DNA of 20,462 nucleotides from Dichomitus squalens LYAD-421 SS1 (taxonomy: Eukaryota; Basidiomycota; Agaricomycetes; Polyporales; Polyporaceae). Each line of letters opens with the position of its first letter. The first letter of the stretch is position 1. A program made the position numbers and the translations under genes. Location of the stretch: assembly GCF_000275845.1 (NCBI RefSeq), contig NW_006766928.1, forward strand, positions 135,461 to 155,922. The letters are read 5' to 3'. Under the pieces are notes generated by a model. That model was given only the letters and a program-made list of their open reading frames with translations, did not search any database and was not told where the DNA came from. Shown piece after piece: positions 8,092 to 18,425 of the stretch.

Positions 8092-8309
8092 CCAACTCCA
8101 CCAAATCGAGTGCCTCTGTATTGGTCAATATAGTAGTATCCCTCAATGGTGGTTTGCTCCTTCACGTTAGTAGGTTGTTAGTTGGTCAGATGTTTCTGTT
8201 GTCGATACAGATGTGTACGTGCGGGCACCTAAGTTCTTCCTTACCTCACAACAGTATTCTTGCCTCAACGCGTTAACACACCCAATTGTTGGAATGGGGT
8301 CGGCAGCAG

Positions 8310-8465
8310 CTAGCGAGGACCTGTACTCAGTCTGGTGCACAAAGTGTCAACAGCTATTATATTTACCTAGCGAGGACCTGTACTATAGGATACATATTAG
8401 CTAGGCAGTGAAGGAATGTGTGAGTGAAGCTTTACCTCAGTCTGGTGCACGAAGTGTCAACAGCT
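8310..8465. repeat. two interleaved direct repeats
   Basis: CTAGCGAGGACCTGTACT occurs at 8310-8327 and 8367-8384. A 30-bp block beginning CTCAGTCTGGTGCAC and ending GTCAACAGCT occurs at 8326-8355 and 8436-8465 with one mismatch. In the first copy the two blocks are fused; in the second they are about 50 bp apart. This looks like a local duplication with an insertion between the parts, or an old insertion footprint. Confidence 0.8.
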
Positions 8466-8549
8466 GAGGAAAAGCCGGTATGAAGGAAATTCTCAAAAGG
8501 GAGTGACCGGGATAGTAAACACGAACAAACAAGTCCGAAAGCGCCCAAC

Positions 8550-8610
8550 CCATGCCGAACGGCAACGTAGTGGTACCAGGTCGTTGCCTGACGCCCGTAG
8601 CTCGGCATGG
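8550..8610. other. long imperfect hairpin
   Basis: CCATGCCGA (8550-8558) pairs with TCGGCATGG (8602-8610), and inside it GGCAACG (8561-8567) pairs with CGTTGCC (8582-8588). That gives 16 base pairs with an asymmetric internal loop and a 14-base apical loop containing the palindrome GGTACC. It is not a tRNA. Function unknown. Confidence 0.6.
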
Positions 8611-9989
8611 AGGTCGCGGGTACTACGGCGTCCGATGTAAGTAAGTACCGTATTCCAACACCAATTTTACTCCGGTTGCCTTGATTAAGGCGGCGTTGAT
8701 TACATCTTCAAGGAGAACAAACTCTGTGTTCATCTGGCGTACGATAAGCGGTTACATATTTATCTGGGCCCCTAGGTCGCTCTAGAGGCTATCGTTTGAT
8801 AGATAATTTGCTCTTTCTTGGACGGAATCGGGCCCAGAGAGTTGCATTGAAAATATGCATCTAACGGATCCTACTCGCCCGACCCCGTCAGCCGTTCTTG
8901 AGAACCGGATACCCTCTCCTTCCCAGGAGAGCAGGTATCTGTATCTTGGGAACGGCTGGGTTTTGATTTAGTAGATGAGACGTACCTACGGTTGGGCTCT
9001 TCGGCTGCATGGAGCGTTGACAGGGAATACTCAGTGGAGATGCCTGCAGTTGGGGTCAATTCGAGGACACCTGATCGGTCAGATCGAACAATGTGAACCT
9101 CGAACCTCACTGCTCAGGCTCTCCACCAGAGAGCTTCAAATCCTGAGAGCCACTTTTCATTGCAGCACTGGGTCAATGCTGACTAAACTCACCATTTCGT
9201 TCAGCGACAGTGAGTCGTCCACAAGCCGCGAGCCGACCTGAAGTCAATTCAATGAGATGTAGTGTCAGTGAACTTCCGGAGTACGACTAGGAGTCGGGCG
9301 ATTCGTCCACCCGAAGAAGGTACGATGACGTTATCTTTGGGGCTAGAGCCGACTCTGAAGGCGCAATCGAACACGTTCACGCCTCCTAAATGAATCGGGA
9401 GGAAACCCATGATTATGTTGAATTCAGAGGGTGACTGAATTTTAAGCAGAATCGTCCGAGCCTTGATTTAGGTTTGGACAGGCTCACCTGCGGCCTTGCA
9501 GAAGTCCGAATGGTGCGAATGGGCGCCACTCGACATAGCCTATGCCTGGTGTCGCAGAACATTGGCACCTTGGGCCAAGTGTCTCCCTGTGCTGATGACT
9601 TGTGCAAGGTAAGGTGAAGCGTGTATACAGAAAGTGCAGTGCGCAGGCGCAGAACGCACCGAGGTTCGCCGCCCACTCTCAATCTGCTTCACGCATGATA
9701 TACTGTATGCCCAGCTGTCGAATAATTGCTGTCTTCCTGTTATTGATTGCTTGTCAGCCTTAAGCACTTCAGACAGACAGAACTGCCCTTGGATTACAGA
9801 AAACCCGAGTATTAGGAAAAGAAAAAGAAGTAGTAGCCTTACACTTGCCATTAGTACATCATGATCAGTCATTTGGTGGCAGCTCTTGGGCTCGTTTGGG
9901 CTGTAATTGCATCGTCCACCTGGCCGCTATGACCTGCATGGTGTTGTGAGTGTCCGCAGACTTTCGCGACGCCGTCCTGCTGCGATTGC

Positions 9990-10121
9990 GAGGACATCGA
10001 GGTCTTTTTTTATTATTATTATTAGATTCTTGTCTTAGACCAAACGCGCATACAAGTACAGAACAGGTACAGTACACGTGTAAGTAAGCGTCTTATCCCA
10101 GTTTGTGAGGACATCGAGGTC
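9990..10121 (-). mobile_element. short retroposon-like insert (SINE or truncated LINE)
   Basis: A perfect 15-bp direct repeat (GAGGACATCGAGGTC at 9990-10004 and 10107-10121) flanks a 102-bp segment, 10005-10106. On the minus strand this segment ends in four AAT units followed by seven A, directly against the repeat. An A-rich 3' tail plus a long variable target duplication is the hallmark of target-primed reverse transcription. I see no Pol III A or B box, so a 5'-truncated LINE end or retroposed RNA is as likely as a SINE. Confidence 0.7.
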
Positions 10122-10623
10122 ACCGTTGCACTGTCGGCGCCGGCTGAGAGACTGGCTCAATATTTGTGCGCTCGGCGTTGGCCGGTGTGATCGACGACGA
10201 ATTGGTCACCGTTGCTGCCGGCGCGTACACTTTGGGACCTTCGTCTTCAAGTTCGCCGTCTGTGGCGACAGCCTCCACTCTCGAGTCCTCAGGCACCCTT
10301 AATGCGACGCGTATTATCAAACTGCTTTCGACATATTCAATCCTTCTCTATCACAAGGGACTTCCTATTGTTCAAGCAATCCGCAACCGCACTGCGCCGA
10401 TCGGCTGAACGTTGTGCGGAGCCTGTCACGACCGTACTTTTCGTCGGGTTCAGGAGGTTCTGAGGCGACCGTGGTTTCTCAAGGAATCTGGGATTGGTTA
10501 CATCTAGAGGTATTGGGGATTGGTAACATCCAGGTACGACTGCTGTGTCTGCGCTCTGCGCGCCATTCACAGTTTCCTGCCTCAGTTCCAAGGCTGCAAT
10601 CACAGACCCTGCAAATCTACGAT
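10122..10623 (+). other. upstream region of the LIM gene (promoter and 5' UTR)
   Basis: The LIM reading frame is open from before 10414, but no ATG occurs in it before 10624, so this is taken as promoter plus leader. No TATA box stands out. Two imperfect copies of GGGATTGGTTACATC lie at 10490-10512 and 10516-10535. A 5' UTR intron is possible (GGTACGA at about 10533 to CTCAG near 10585) but cannot be shown from sequence alone. Confidence 0.4.
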
Positions 10624-13600
10624 ATGGCTCAACCCGGGTACTCGTCGTATTACCCACAAACGACATATGGGTATCCCACCCCTACATCTCAGTCTCAGGA
10701 GGCGCAGGCGTATGACCCAAGGGTGCAGCCGCAATACCTTGCACACCATCAGCAGCCATCGTACGGCCAGTCCCCTTCGCAGCAGCAGCCTCACATGTAC
10801 ACACAAGCTCCGCCTCCCGCTCAACGTCCACCTTCGAGGATAAATCCTATACCTTATGCCGCTGGTCAATCACCTGGCCCAATGTCCGCTCCGCTTCCAG
10901 CGCAACAATATGGCCAATATCATCCTCCTCCTCCTTCCTCCCCCCAACCTCATTATCAGCTCTCGTCTACCAATCCGTATCCTTCTCCAGTATCGCCGGC
11001 GGCACCTCAGAACGGTACTCCGCAACCCGCCAGACGGCCGCTCCCTTCTCCTCGCGGTCTTCCTGCCACTCCCGGTAACGGTCCGAGCCCCTCGCCACAG
11101 CCGACCCCTTCTCCTGTTCCGTATTTCGGCACGCACCGACCTACACACTCTGTCCCGAGCGTATTTCCTCCACAATCTCAGCCGAACGCAATCAGCCGAA
11201 TTCCCTCTGGGCAGGAGCCGCCACATTCGGCAAGTGTACATCCTCCGACGTCTGCTGGTTCACCTCGCCCTTTACCGCTACCTCGCTCTGCGGGCACGTT
11301 TGACCTGGCATCTGCCCAAAGTCAGAGCCAAAGCCAGTCCATCCCGCAGAGCCCTCCGAAGCGTGCCCTCCCTGCGCCGGTCCCGTCCTACACTTCGGAT
11401 CAGCCACCCGCAAGGAATTCCGAGCCACTGCCGGCGCCCGGACAGAAGTTCGTTCCGTTGTGGAAGCGTGCATTGCCCGAGCCCGGAGGTTCTGCGATCG
11501 TGGGCTCCTCGCAACCGTCCCAGGCACAACCACAGATTGAGCGGAGGAGCACCGTGTCTGGCGGCGCACGTCCCCTCCCTTCTCCTGGCTCAGCAAACAA
11601 TGCTGTCGGTGTGTCCCGGGATGCGTTCGCGCGTGCTGGTACGTTACCCCCACACCTCCAGCTGCAGAACTTGCCTTCATCGCAACCGCCGCCGCAACCA
11701 CCTCAACCTCCACCTCGCGCGCCTGTCTCTGCTGCTGATCCCACTAACAACTCGCCCCCGGTGTCGCGATTCCTCTCTCGTGAGCGGTCGCGCACGCTTC
11801 CGCTTCCAACGGCTCCACCGAGCTACCCCCCTCCCGTACATCCACCTTCCCCGAACACTTTGGTCGGGCAGCCCATCTCAGAATCCCCAATCAGCTCGGA
11901 TGACGAGGAACTGACGAACGCCCTGCTCGAGCGCCTTCCCCGCACTCCGCAGCGCTCACCGAGTCCCCGCTTTGGAATCCGCGATCTCCCCTCCCGCACT
12001 AATCCCAATCCCAATCCCAATGGCGCAAGTGGAACGGACACCACCACGCCCACGCGACGCGAGCTCCCGTCCCCAGAACCCCCGTCGTCACCCAATCCGG
12101 GCGGACAGCAGGCCGAGACGAGCTTGGCGCTGCGCATGGCCGCGACGTCGATCCGGTCCACGTCGCCGTCCCCGGCTTTCCGCCCGACACACGGACATTC
12201 TCAGTCTCTGTCTATCGCGGGCGCGTCGCGTCCGATGCCGCAACCGCCCGTGCAGCAGCAACGGCCACAATCGCAGCAACAGCCGAACGGGGGTTGGCCA
12301 GCAGCGCTCCCACCTCTCCCCCGCGCGCCTGTCAGTCCGAATCCAAATCCGAGCCCGAACCCCATCTCCCCGCCACCGTCGTCGACGCAGGCCGCGGTCT
12401 CCCAAATGCAGGCGCGCGCGCTGCCTCATACGCCCGCGCGCTCTAACACGACTGCGGGAACGGGCGCGTTGCCGATCTCGTCGCCCTTCCCGCGCTCCTC
12501 CCCGCGGAAGGTGCATCTGGACCTAAGTCTGGATGATGCGCCACCGCCGTCGCTGAGACGCTCCCCTGCTCCATCTCCTTCATCGTTCCAGCAGACCTCC
12601 AACCATTTACGCTCCCCAGTGAGGTTTAATGCCCCGTTGCCTAACACTCCACAGCACAGAGCACAAACAGTCGGAGGCTTGCGCTCACCGACGAACGGGC
12701 AGCTGCAGCGGACGCCGTCGGACGCGGGTTCTGTGTTCTCATTGTCCAACTTCCCTGCGCCGCCGACGCACGTGAACGGTCCGTCTCCGCCTTCGTCTCC
12801 ACAGAAGAACACGTTCGGTGCGCCGGGTTCTGCGGGAGGGCGTCCGCCTTCTCCTACGAAGCCTCAAGTTCAATTCCAGCAGCAGCAGGTGCCGTCCTCC
12901 CCTGCAAAGGCACAGTTCCAGCAACCGTCTTCGCCGAGCAAGCCATGGCAGTCGTCAATATCTACCTCGCCCACTAGGCAGCAGGTCCAGCAGCCGCCCT
13001 CGCCTACGAAGCCTTGGAAATTCACAACCAGGTCCTTAGCCAGGCAGCCGCAGCCGCAGCCTACCCAGCAGCCACCGTCTCCTACGAAGCCGTGGCAGTC
13101 GACGATCTCGTCGCCGGCAAGGCAGCAGCAGCCATTCCAGCGTCCGCCGTCCCCTTCCAAGCAGTCACAGTCGCAGTTCCCGTCTGGGCGGTCGCACTCG
13201 CCCGTGCGCTTCCAGCCGCCGACCCCGATGTCGAGCCAGTCGTCGCAGGGCACACCGAGGACACCGAAGATCTCGTTCCCTGCGAGCGCGGACGGGGATA
13301 GCGACGAGGACGATGGGATGGGGCCTGTCATAAACATCTCTGGTACTGGAGATAACGGATCCGGCTCAAGAGGGAGGCCACCGACTCTCCCGAAGATATC
13401 ATTCGGGGATTATGATGATGGTGGTAACGACAACGGGATACCTGTGATCAACATCGGAGGAGAGGACGCCGGACCGTCCATACCTCAAATCTCACTCCCT
13501 GGCGAACCGTCCTCCCCAAGGAAGAACCAGCCCCAGACGCGGAAGATCCAGGAGACGCTGTCGAACCCGCGCGTAGAGGCTGCGAAACGGAGCGGGCTAG

Positions 13601-14377
13601 TCTGCGGCGGATGTGGGGGGCCGATTATTGGGCGGATCGTGAGCGCGATGGACATGCGGTGGCATCCAGGTTGCTTCAGGTGTTGCGTGTGCGACGAGCT
13701 GCTGGAGAACTTGAGTTCATACGCTCATGATGGGCGGCCGTATTGTCATCTGGACTACCACGAGGTGCGTGTTTCCTCCTGTTCCGTCATGCATGTGATA
13801 TTGCTGTGCTGACATCGAATGGGCTTGCAGCATTTTGCGCCGAGGTGCTACCACTGCGAGACAGCGATCGTCGACGAGCGTTTCATCACCCTTGACGATC
13901 CAGAGCTCGGCAAGCGCACGTACCACGAACAGCACTTCTTCTGCGCTGAGTGCGGTGATCCGTTCCTCCCACCATCGGCTCCGGGGGCCCCGTCTCGGAC
14001 GTTTGCTGGGGACGGAGCCTTCACAGCGAGTGCTGAGGACGACGTCGGTTTCACGGTGTATAAAGGCCACCCATATTGCGAAGCGTGTCATGTGCGCCTG
14101 CGAATGCCGAAGTGCAAGAAGTGCAAGAGGAGCATTCGGGATGGGATGCAGGCTGTGGAGGCGCTGGGCGGGAAGTGGTGTTGGGAGTGCTTCACCTGCG
14201 CTGTGAGTCCTTTTCATCGACAATTTGTGTAGCGATGAGATGTGAAGCTGATTATCTGCCTCCTTTTCGTTGAAACAGAGCTGCGATAAGCCATTCGAAA
14301 ACCCGGCGTTCTTCCAGCGGGATGGCAAGCCGTTTTGCGAACATTGTTTCAGTATCATGATCAGGAACGAGATCTAG
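10624..14377 (+). CDS. paxillin-like protein with three C-terminal LIM domains
   Basis: Three exons, 10624-13764, 13831-14202 and 14279-14377, encode 1203 residues; both introns are phase 0. The start MAQPGYSSYYP is the first ATG of the frame and has a good context (G at -3 and +4). Residues 1-870 are Pro/Ser/Gln-rich and probably disordered, with NPNPNP and SQSQSQ runs and SPTKPW repeats (about 740-850). An acidic part with PVINI and PKISF motifs follows (880-960). LIM1: C994, C997, H1014, C1017, C1020, C1023, C1041, D1044. LIM2: C1053, C1056, H1082, C1085, C1088, C1130, C1133, with an enlarged second finger. LIM3: C1142, C1145, C1164 (in place of His), C1167, C1170, C1173, C1191, C1194. The architecture matches fungal Pxl1, a paxillin-like scaffold at the actomyosin ring and septum. 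No RhoGAP domain is present, which argues against Rga1 or Lrg1. Exact orthology is inferred. Confidence 0.88.
12841..13170 (+). repeat. imperfect SPTKPW-type coding repeats in the LIM gene
   Basis: About five imperfect units, each with a (P/S)SP(T/S/A)K core often followed by PW and then a Gln-rich tail. Examples are PPSPTKPW twice and PSSPSKPW, with relatives PSSPAKAQ and PPSPSKQS. SP sites next to Lys suggest proline-directed kinase targets, which is an inference. Confidence 0.6.
13765..13830 (+). other. LIM gene intron 1
   Basis: It runs from GTGCGT to TTGCAG, 66 bp, phase 0, with a branch-point-like CTGAC at 13808-13812. Without splicing the frame stops at 13812. Splicing joins the end of LIM1 (...CHLDYHE) directly to LIM2 (HFAPRCYHC). 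Confidence 0.9.
14203..14278 (+). other. LIM gene intron 2
   Basis: It runs from GTGAGT to AAACAG, 76 bp, phase 0, with a branch-point-like CTGAT near 14247. It splits the second finger of LIM3; splicing restores CFTCASCDKPFEN. Confidence 0.9.
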
Positions 14378-16930
14378 CGTGGAGCTTATCTCGGAATCGG
14401 TGACGTGCGGGATTGTAACTTCTACGCTATCTATCCTCCTCAGCTCCGTCCGCCTTCCTTTCTCATGTCCGTCTCAGATACTCGGGACATCATCAGGACT
14501 AATGCATGAAACAACCACGTTAAAGTTCCGATATTATGATACCTCGATACTCCTGCTGCTGACGTCCGTTACACTGCATACCGCTTCCTTTCTTGCCTTC
14601 ACTGTGCGTCCAATGATCTCTCACCGTTTGCCTCTCTGCTCTTCCCTCTCTTCCGAAAGTGTATATCCACAATGTTGTGCCTCTGTGACATACATACGTA
14701 TATCCCTGTACACGAAGTCCTGATGTCATAATTATCAGGCGAGTATCGTAGCCCACTTGCCCTCTCCAGTTCAGCTTGGGTTCAACCAGGTATCCTTACT
14801 TTGGTCTACCGCTTGATGTAGGGCTCCTTGTTTGATTTGAAAGTGGCTTTTCACAGTGTCCTGACCTGATACATCCGACGCCAGCAGCATCCTTGACGCT
14901 CAATACACCGTCGGGTCTCGCCTGTCCCTAAGCCGCCGTCCGGGATTTCCAGACCGGCAAGTGCCGAGACAGGGTCAGGTTCCTGCGCTTCAGGTAGACA
15001 CGAACAACCACTTCATGCCTGCCACGCAAATGATCTCGGAACATTGACACGTCGTCGCATCAGCATAGCCGCCAATCCACCGCCCCAGAACGTGTATCCC
15101 AGTCTGTGGCACGGAAGACTCGGATACCCTGAGCGGCCATTCACCACATGCCCTTCAAGTTGAACTTACGCGCCGGCACATGGCCAGAGGGTACGGAAGT
15201 GTAAGCACGAACCGTTTTCTGTGACATAAGACCGAGTTTCTCAACAGCTTTGACGGTGTTCCTAAAGCCAACTCCCACCACCAAGCGCATCGCGAGCTAG
15301 CCTGCTCACCACGACAACAAGCCAATTTGAAAACAAGCCAAAGCATTCCATCGCTCGCTCTATGAAAAGCTGAAGGGAGGTTGCAAGTCATTTGTGCGAC
15401 TCCGAACAGCAGGATTCCTGGCAGTGAACGCATGTCGCAGCCCTGACCATCAAGGCAAGCAGCTTGTCTCACTGCTTGCACGGTGGTTATTTCGGCCCCG
15501 GTGTACTGGACGCATGCACCGGTGCCCTGCGCTGCGCTTCTGAGAAGCGGCCGCAACTTCTGCTGTTCGGTTATCCTGACATGTTCCCGCGGAAGACGCA
15601 GAACCGCCTCTGGCATGCCTTGACGGGCTGCTCCTTTTCCACATGAAGCGGTAATTGAGGATCGGAAAGATACACCCGCATCATCGTGAGTTCCTGTTTC
15701 CTCGCGTTCACACTGCAGTCGTCAGGATATAGTCACCTTCTGAGCGCTCTCCTAGACACCCGGCAGGCAAAATTCGTATGCTCTGAGTCCACCATCGCGC
15801 ATACATGTCCGTGTTCTGCTTGCGCTAGCTTGGCCGCCCCATCAGGTCCCATAGCGAGCGCAGGATCGACACACACCTTCCAGCTGTACTTAAAGCGGCA
15901 AATCGCATTGCACAAAGCGACGTACCCCCTTGTTACCTTTGCAGATAGTTCCCGCTCTTCTCCTTTGCACACCGACTGCCTACGCTAGCATCCCATGTCT
16001 GTCTCTTCCAGCGATAGCGATTCCAAGACACGGGTCCATGAGGATCCTTTAGCCGGGTTCGATTGCGACACTCTTTTCACGCTGGGCCTAGGCAGACGTC
16101 CATGCTGCTCCCGATAACGAGTCTGCGTGAATGTCCTGACTATATATGACGCCAGGAGAGAAGGCCTCCGGGTCCGAGCGGGCGTTGTAGAGGCTCAGGT
16201 ACGATCTCCAGCCCAGTTTCCTACGCTGTATGGCTTTGAGACACCGTGTGCCTTCCACCCTGCCAAACGTCAATCCAAGGAGCGATGATAAACGCGGATA
16301 GAATCTGACACACGGCCCACCGAACAGCATGATCGAGACCAGCTTTTCAGTACGTCCGCAACGAGATGCAAGTGGATGAGCAGGTTGAAAGGCCGACTTT
16401 GCAGGCCCGATATAGTTCTTGTCGTCTTCCGTGGTGGTAGGCATGGGGAAACTGTGAAGCTGCAGCGTCATATGTGTTCAGCCTGAATTCGCAGGCTCAC
16501 CATAGAAGTACGCAGCGTGGGGACTGCATGGCTGGCGATCGACGGTGTGCCCGCCGCATGTGCCCACAAGCTGACGTCAATTAGGTTCAGCATGGGCATG
16601 CACCGAAACAAGGATATTACGATATGTACAGTATGATGCGAAGACCACTGCGACGCTGATCGGAAGACCGGAGGTGCTGAACTGCAGACAGAGAGGCATA
16701 GCACCAGCCCCTAAGGGTGCATGCGGTCAGAGCGACGATGGCCGGGAGCCCCAATGAGCAGCTCTAGCACTGTGAGGTCTCGTGAAGGGCCGATACTGGC
16801 ACTGGATTCATCGCAAGGACTTCGAAACTACCCAGACAAAGAGACGCCCGTATTCACTAGTACTTAATTCTGTCCACGATGGACGTACTGGCATGTGCGG
16901 CTTGCCCTGGATCTCTCTCTTCACATCCCT
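14378..16930. other. downstream of the LIM gene, no convincing gene
   Basis: The first 1.3 kb (to about 15660) is 3' flank shared with the duplicate. It contains, on the minus strand, a clean GTAAGT...CACAG intron-like pair (15169-15104, 66 nt), but the exons around it give only about 45 codons. From 15660 to 16930 the sequence is unique in the window. Minus-strand open frames at 15733-15972, 16088-16471 and 16468-16704 look partly protein-like but match no family I recognise; they may be exons of an unidentified gene or relics. Confidence 0.4.
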
Positions 16931-16999
16931 GCTTCATCTATCAGCATCCCTCGCCGTCTTTTGAGCATCATCAGCTGCACACATCACTTACTGCTATCT

Positions 17000-18425
17000 T
17001 AGCTGCGGAGGACGTGATCGGGAGCCGAGGTCTTTGCTCTTGCTGTCAAACCTCCCTGCGCTGCCGACGCACTCCAACGCCCCACCTACGCCTTTGTCGC
17101 CGAGAAGAACGCGTTCGGTGTGCTTGGTCCAGGGGGACGAGACCGCCGTCTCCCACGAAGGCTCTGCCCCAGTCACGGTTCCAGCAACTACCATCCCGTG
17201 GCAAGTCCCAGATTCAGCAGCTAGCTCAAGCCTCGCTACCGAACTCATCGCAGTCGTCGATACTAGGCAGCACTTCGGATAATTGAGTTTCTCTGCGGAG
17301 TCGTGGCGATCGATGATATCGTTAGCGAAGCAGCAGCGGCAGCAGCCGTGGCGGTCACTGTGTCTCCCGTGTAGCAATTGTAGGCGCACTTTTCGTCTGC
17401 ACCGTCGCACTCGCCTATGCGCTTCTGCCCTCCTACCTCGTTGTCATTGCCGCAGTTGCAAGGCACAACAAGGATCGTGAGTACTTCGTTCTCTGGGAGC
17501 GCGGATGCGGATAGCGACGAGGCTGGGGCGGGCCTGGAATCAGGATTATCGGCCTCGGAGGACCTGGCTTCGCGTCAAGAGGGAGAACCAGTCTCAGACG
17601 CTGTCCAACCCGCGCATAGAGGCTGCGAAGCGGATCAGGCTAGTCTGCGGCGGATGCGGGGGCCACGATCGTTTGGTGGATTGTCAACGCGATGGACATG
17701 CGGTGGCACCCGGGCTGCTTCAGGTGCTGCGTGTGCGACGTGCTGCTGCTACCGCGAGGTGCGCGCTTCATTCTTCTCCACCTTGCGTGTATCGTTAGTT
17801 TTGCCTATCCCGAGTGGGCTTGAGGTATTCTGGCCCGACGTGCTACCACTGCGAGACTAGTCGATCGTGAATGAGCGCTCCATCCCGGGCCTCCCGCCAT
17901 CTGGCCCGGAGGCTCCGTCGCCAACGTTTACTGGAGATGAGGCCTTCCCGGCGAGTGCGGAAGACGACGTCGGTTTCGCGGTGTATGAACGCTACCCGAA
18001 TTGCGAAGCGTGTCATGTGCTCCTGTGGATTCCGAAGTGCAAGAAGTGCAAGAGGAGTTCCGGGATGGAATGCAGACTGTGGGCGGGGAGTGGTATTGAC
18101 AGTGTTGCACTTGCGCGGTGATGTAAGGTGGTTACAACGCACCAGCCGAAGCCGTTACGCAACAGGCAGGATAAACGAGACTCTATGTTTTCGCCGCCCA
18201 CCACCGGGTATATGTGTACATCGCGGGGCTCGATCGTGCTAAGGGCGACCGCCCCCCTCACAGGTGAGTGGTGTCCGTCGACAGACTCAACCGAACTCAT
18301 TGATTGTTGACTACGCTCTGTTGGAATAGAGCTGAGGTAGATTCCAAAACCCAGCGGTCTTCCAGTGGGATAGCGAGCCGTTCGTTGAACACTGTTCCGG
18401 TATGACGATCAGGAACGGGATGTAG
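17000..18425 (+). pseudogene. truncated LIM-domain pseudogene
   Basis: A decayed copy of the 3' half of the LIM gene at 10624, starting at about codon 690 of the parent, so it lacks its promoter and N-terminus. Recognisable remains include the acidic DADSDE segment (about 17504), NPRIEAAKR and VCGGCGG of LIM1 (about 17605-17665), CYHCET of LIM2 (about 17840) and KCKKCKR of LIM3 (about 18035). It has frameshifts, a loss of about 60 bp removing the end of LIM1, a loss of about 80 bp in LIM2, a stop right after CYHCET, and a 141-bp insert at the intron-2 donor. It ends at a TAG aligned with the parental stop. No functional product is expected. Confidence 0.87.
18122..18262. mobile_element. 141-bp TG...CA insert with 5-bp target duplication
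   Basis: It starts TGTAAGG, ends CCTCACA (imperfect 7-bp inverted ends) and is flanked by GGTGA at 18117-18121 and 18263-18267. The intact paralogue at 14196-14215 shows the empty site, so the boundaries are exact. TG...CA ends, a 5-bp duplication and an internal TATA (near 18210) suggest a small solo LTR, perhaps of a TRIM-type element. A MITE is the alternative. It matches neither of the other LTR families here. Confidence 0.72.

Larger units (their letters stand above)
8092..9989. other. intergenic region, no convincing gene
   Basis: Only short unsupported open frames are present. A 79-codon minus frame at 8871-9110 overlaps a plus frame open from about 8900 to 9092; neither resembles a known family nor has clear splice signals. 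The notable structure is a two-part direct repeat (8310-8465) and a hairpin (8550-8610), listed separately. No promoter, terminator or RNA gene could be supported. Confidence 0.5.
12700..15660 (+). repeat. tandem segmental duplication, copy A (intact)
   Basis: This is the 3' part of the LIM gene plus about 1.3 kb downstream. It aligns in the same orientation with about 17000-19717. Identical blocks include 14107-14132 with 18032-18057 (26 bp, coding) and 14948-14970 with 19041-19063 (23 bp, beyond the gene). Because the match continues past the stop codon and keeps the intron positions, this is a DNA-level duplication, not a retrocopy. Edges are approximate. Confidence 0.85.

Noticed and set aside
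10414..10623. upstream extension of the LIM reading frame
   Set aside because: The frame is open, but it has no ATG before 10624 and its composition differs from the Pro/Gln-rich protein that starts at MAQPGYSSYYP; taken as 5' UTR.
10856..12526. long alternative frames over the Pro-rich LIM exon on both strands
   Set aside because: Low-complexity Arg/His/Leu-rich shadows caused by repetitive Pro/Ser/Gln codons of the real frame.
15155..15616. 153-codon minus-strand open frame
   Set aside because: In the aligned duplicate (about 19230-19680) the same frame starts similarly (MSEAVLPLP) but hits a stop within ten codons, and no known domain is visible.
16050..16075. tRNA B-box-like GGGTTCGATTGC
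   Set aside because: Flanking bases do not form a T-arm stem and no A box or acceptor stem can be placed; taken as chance.
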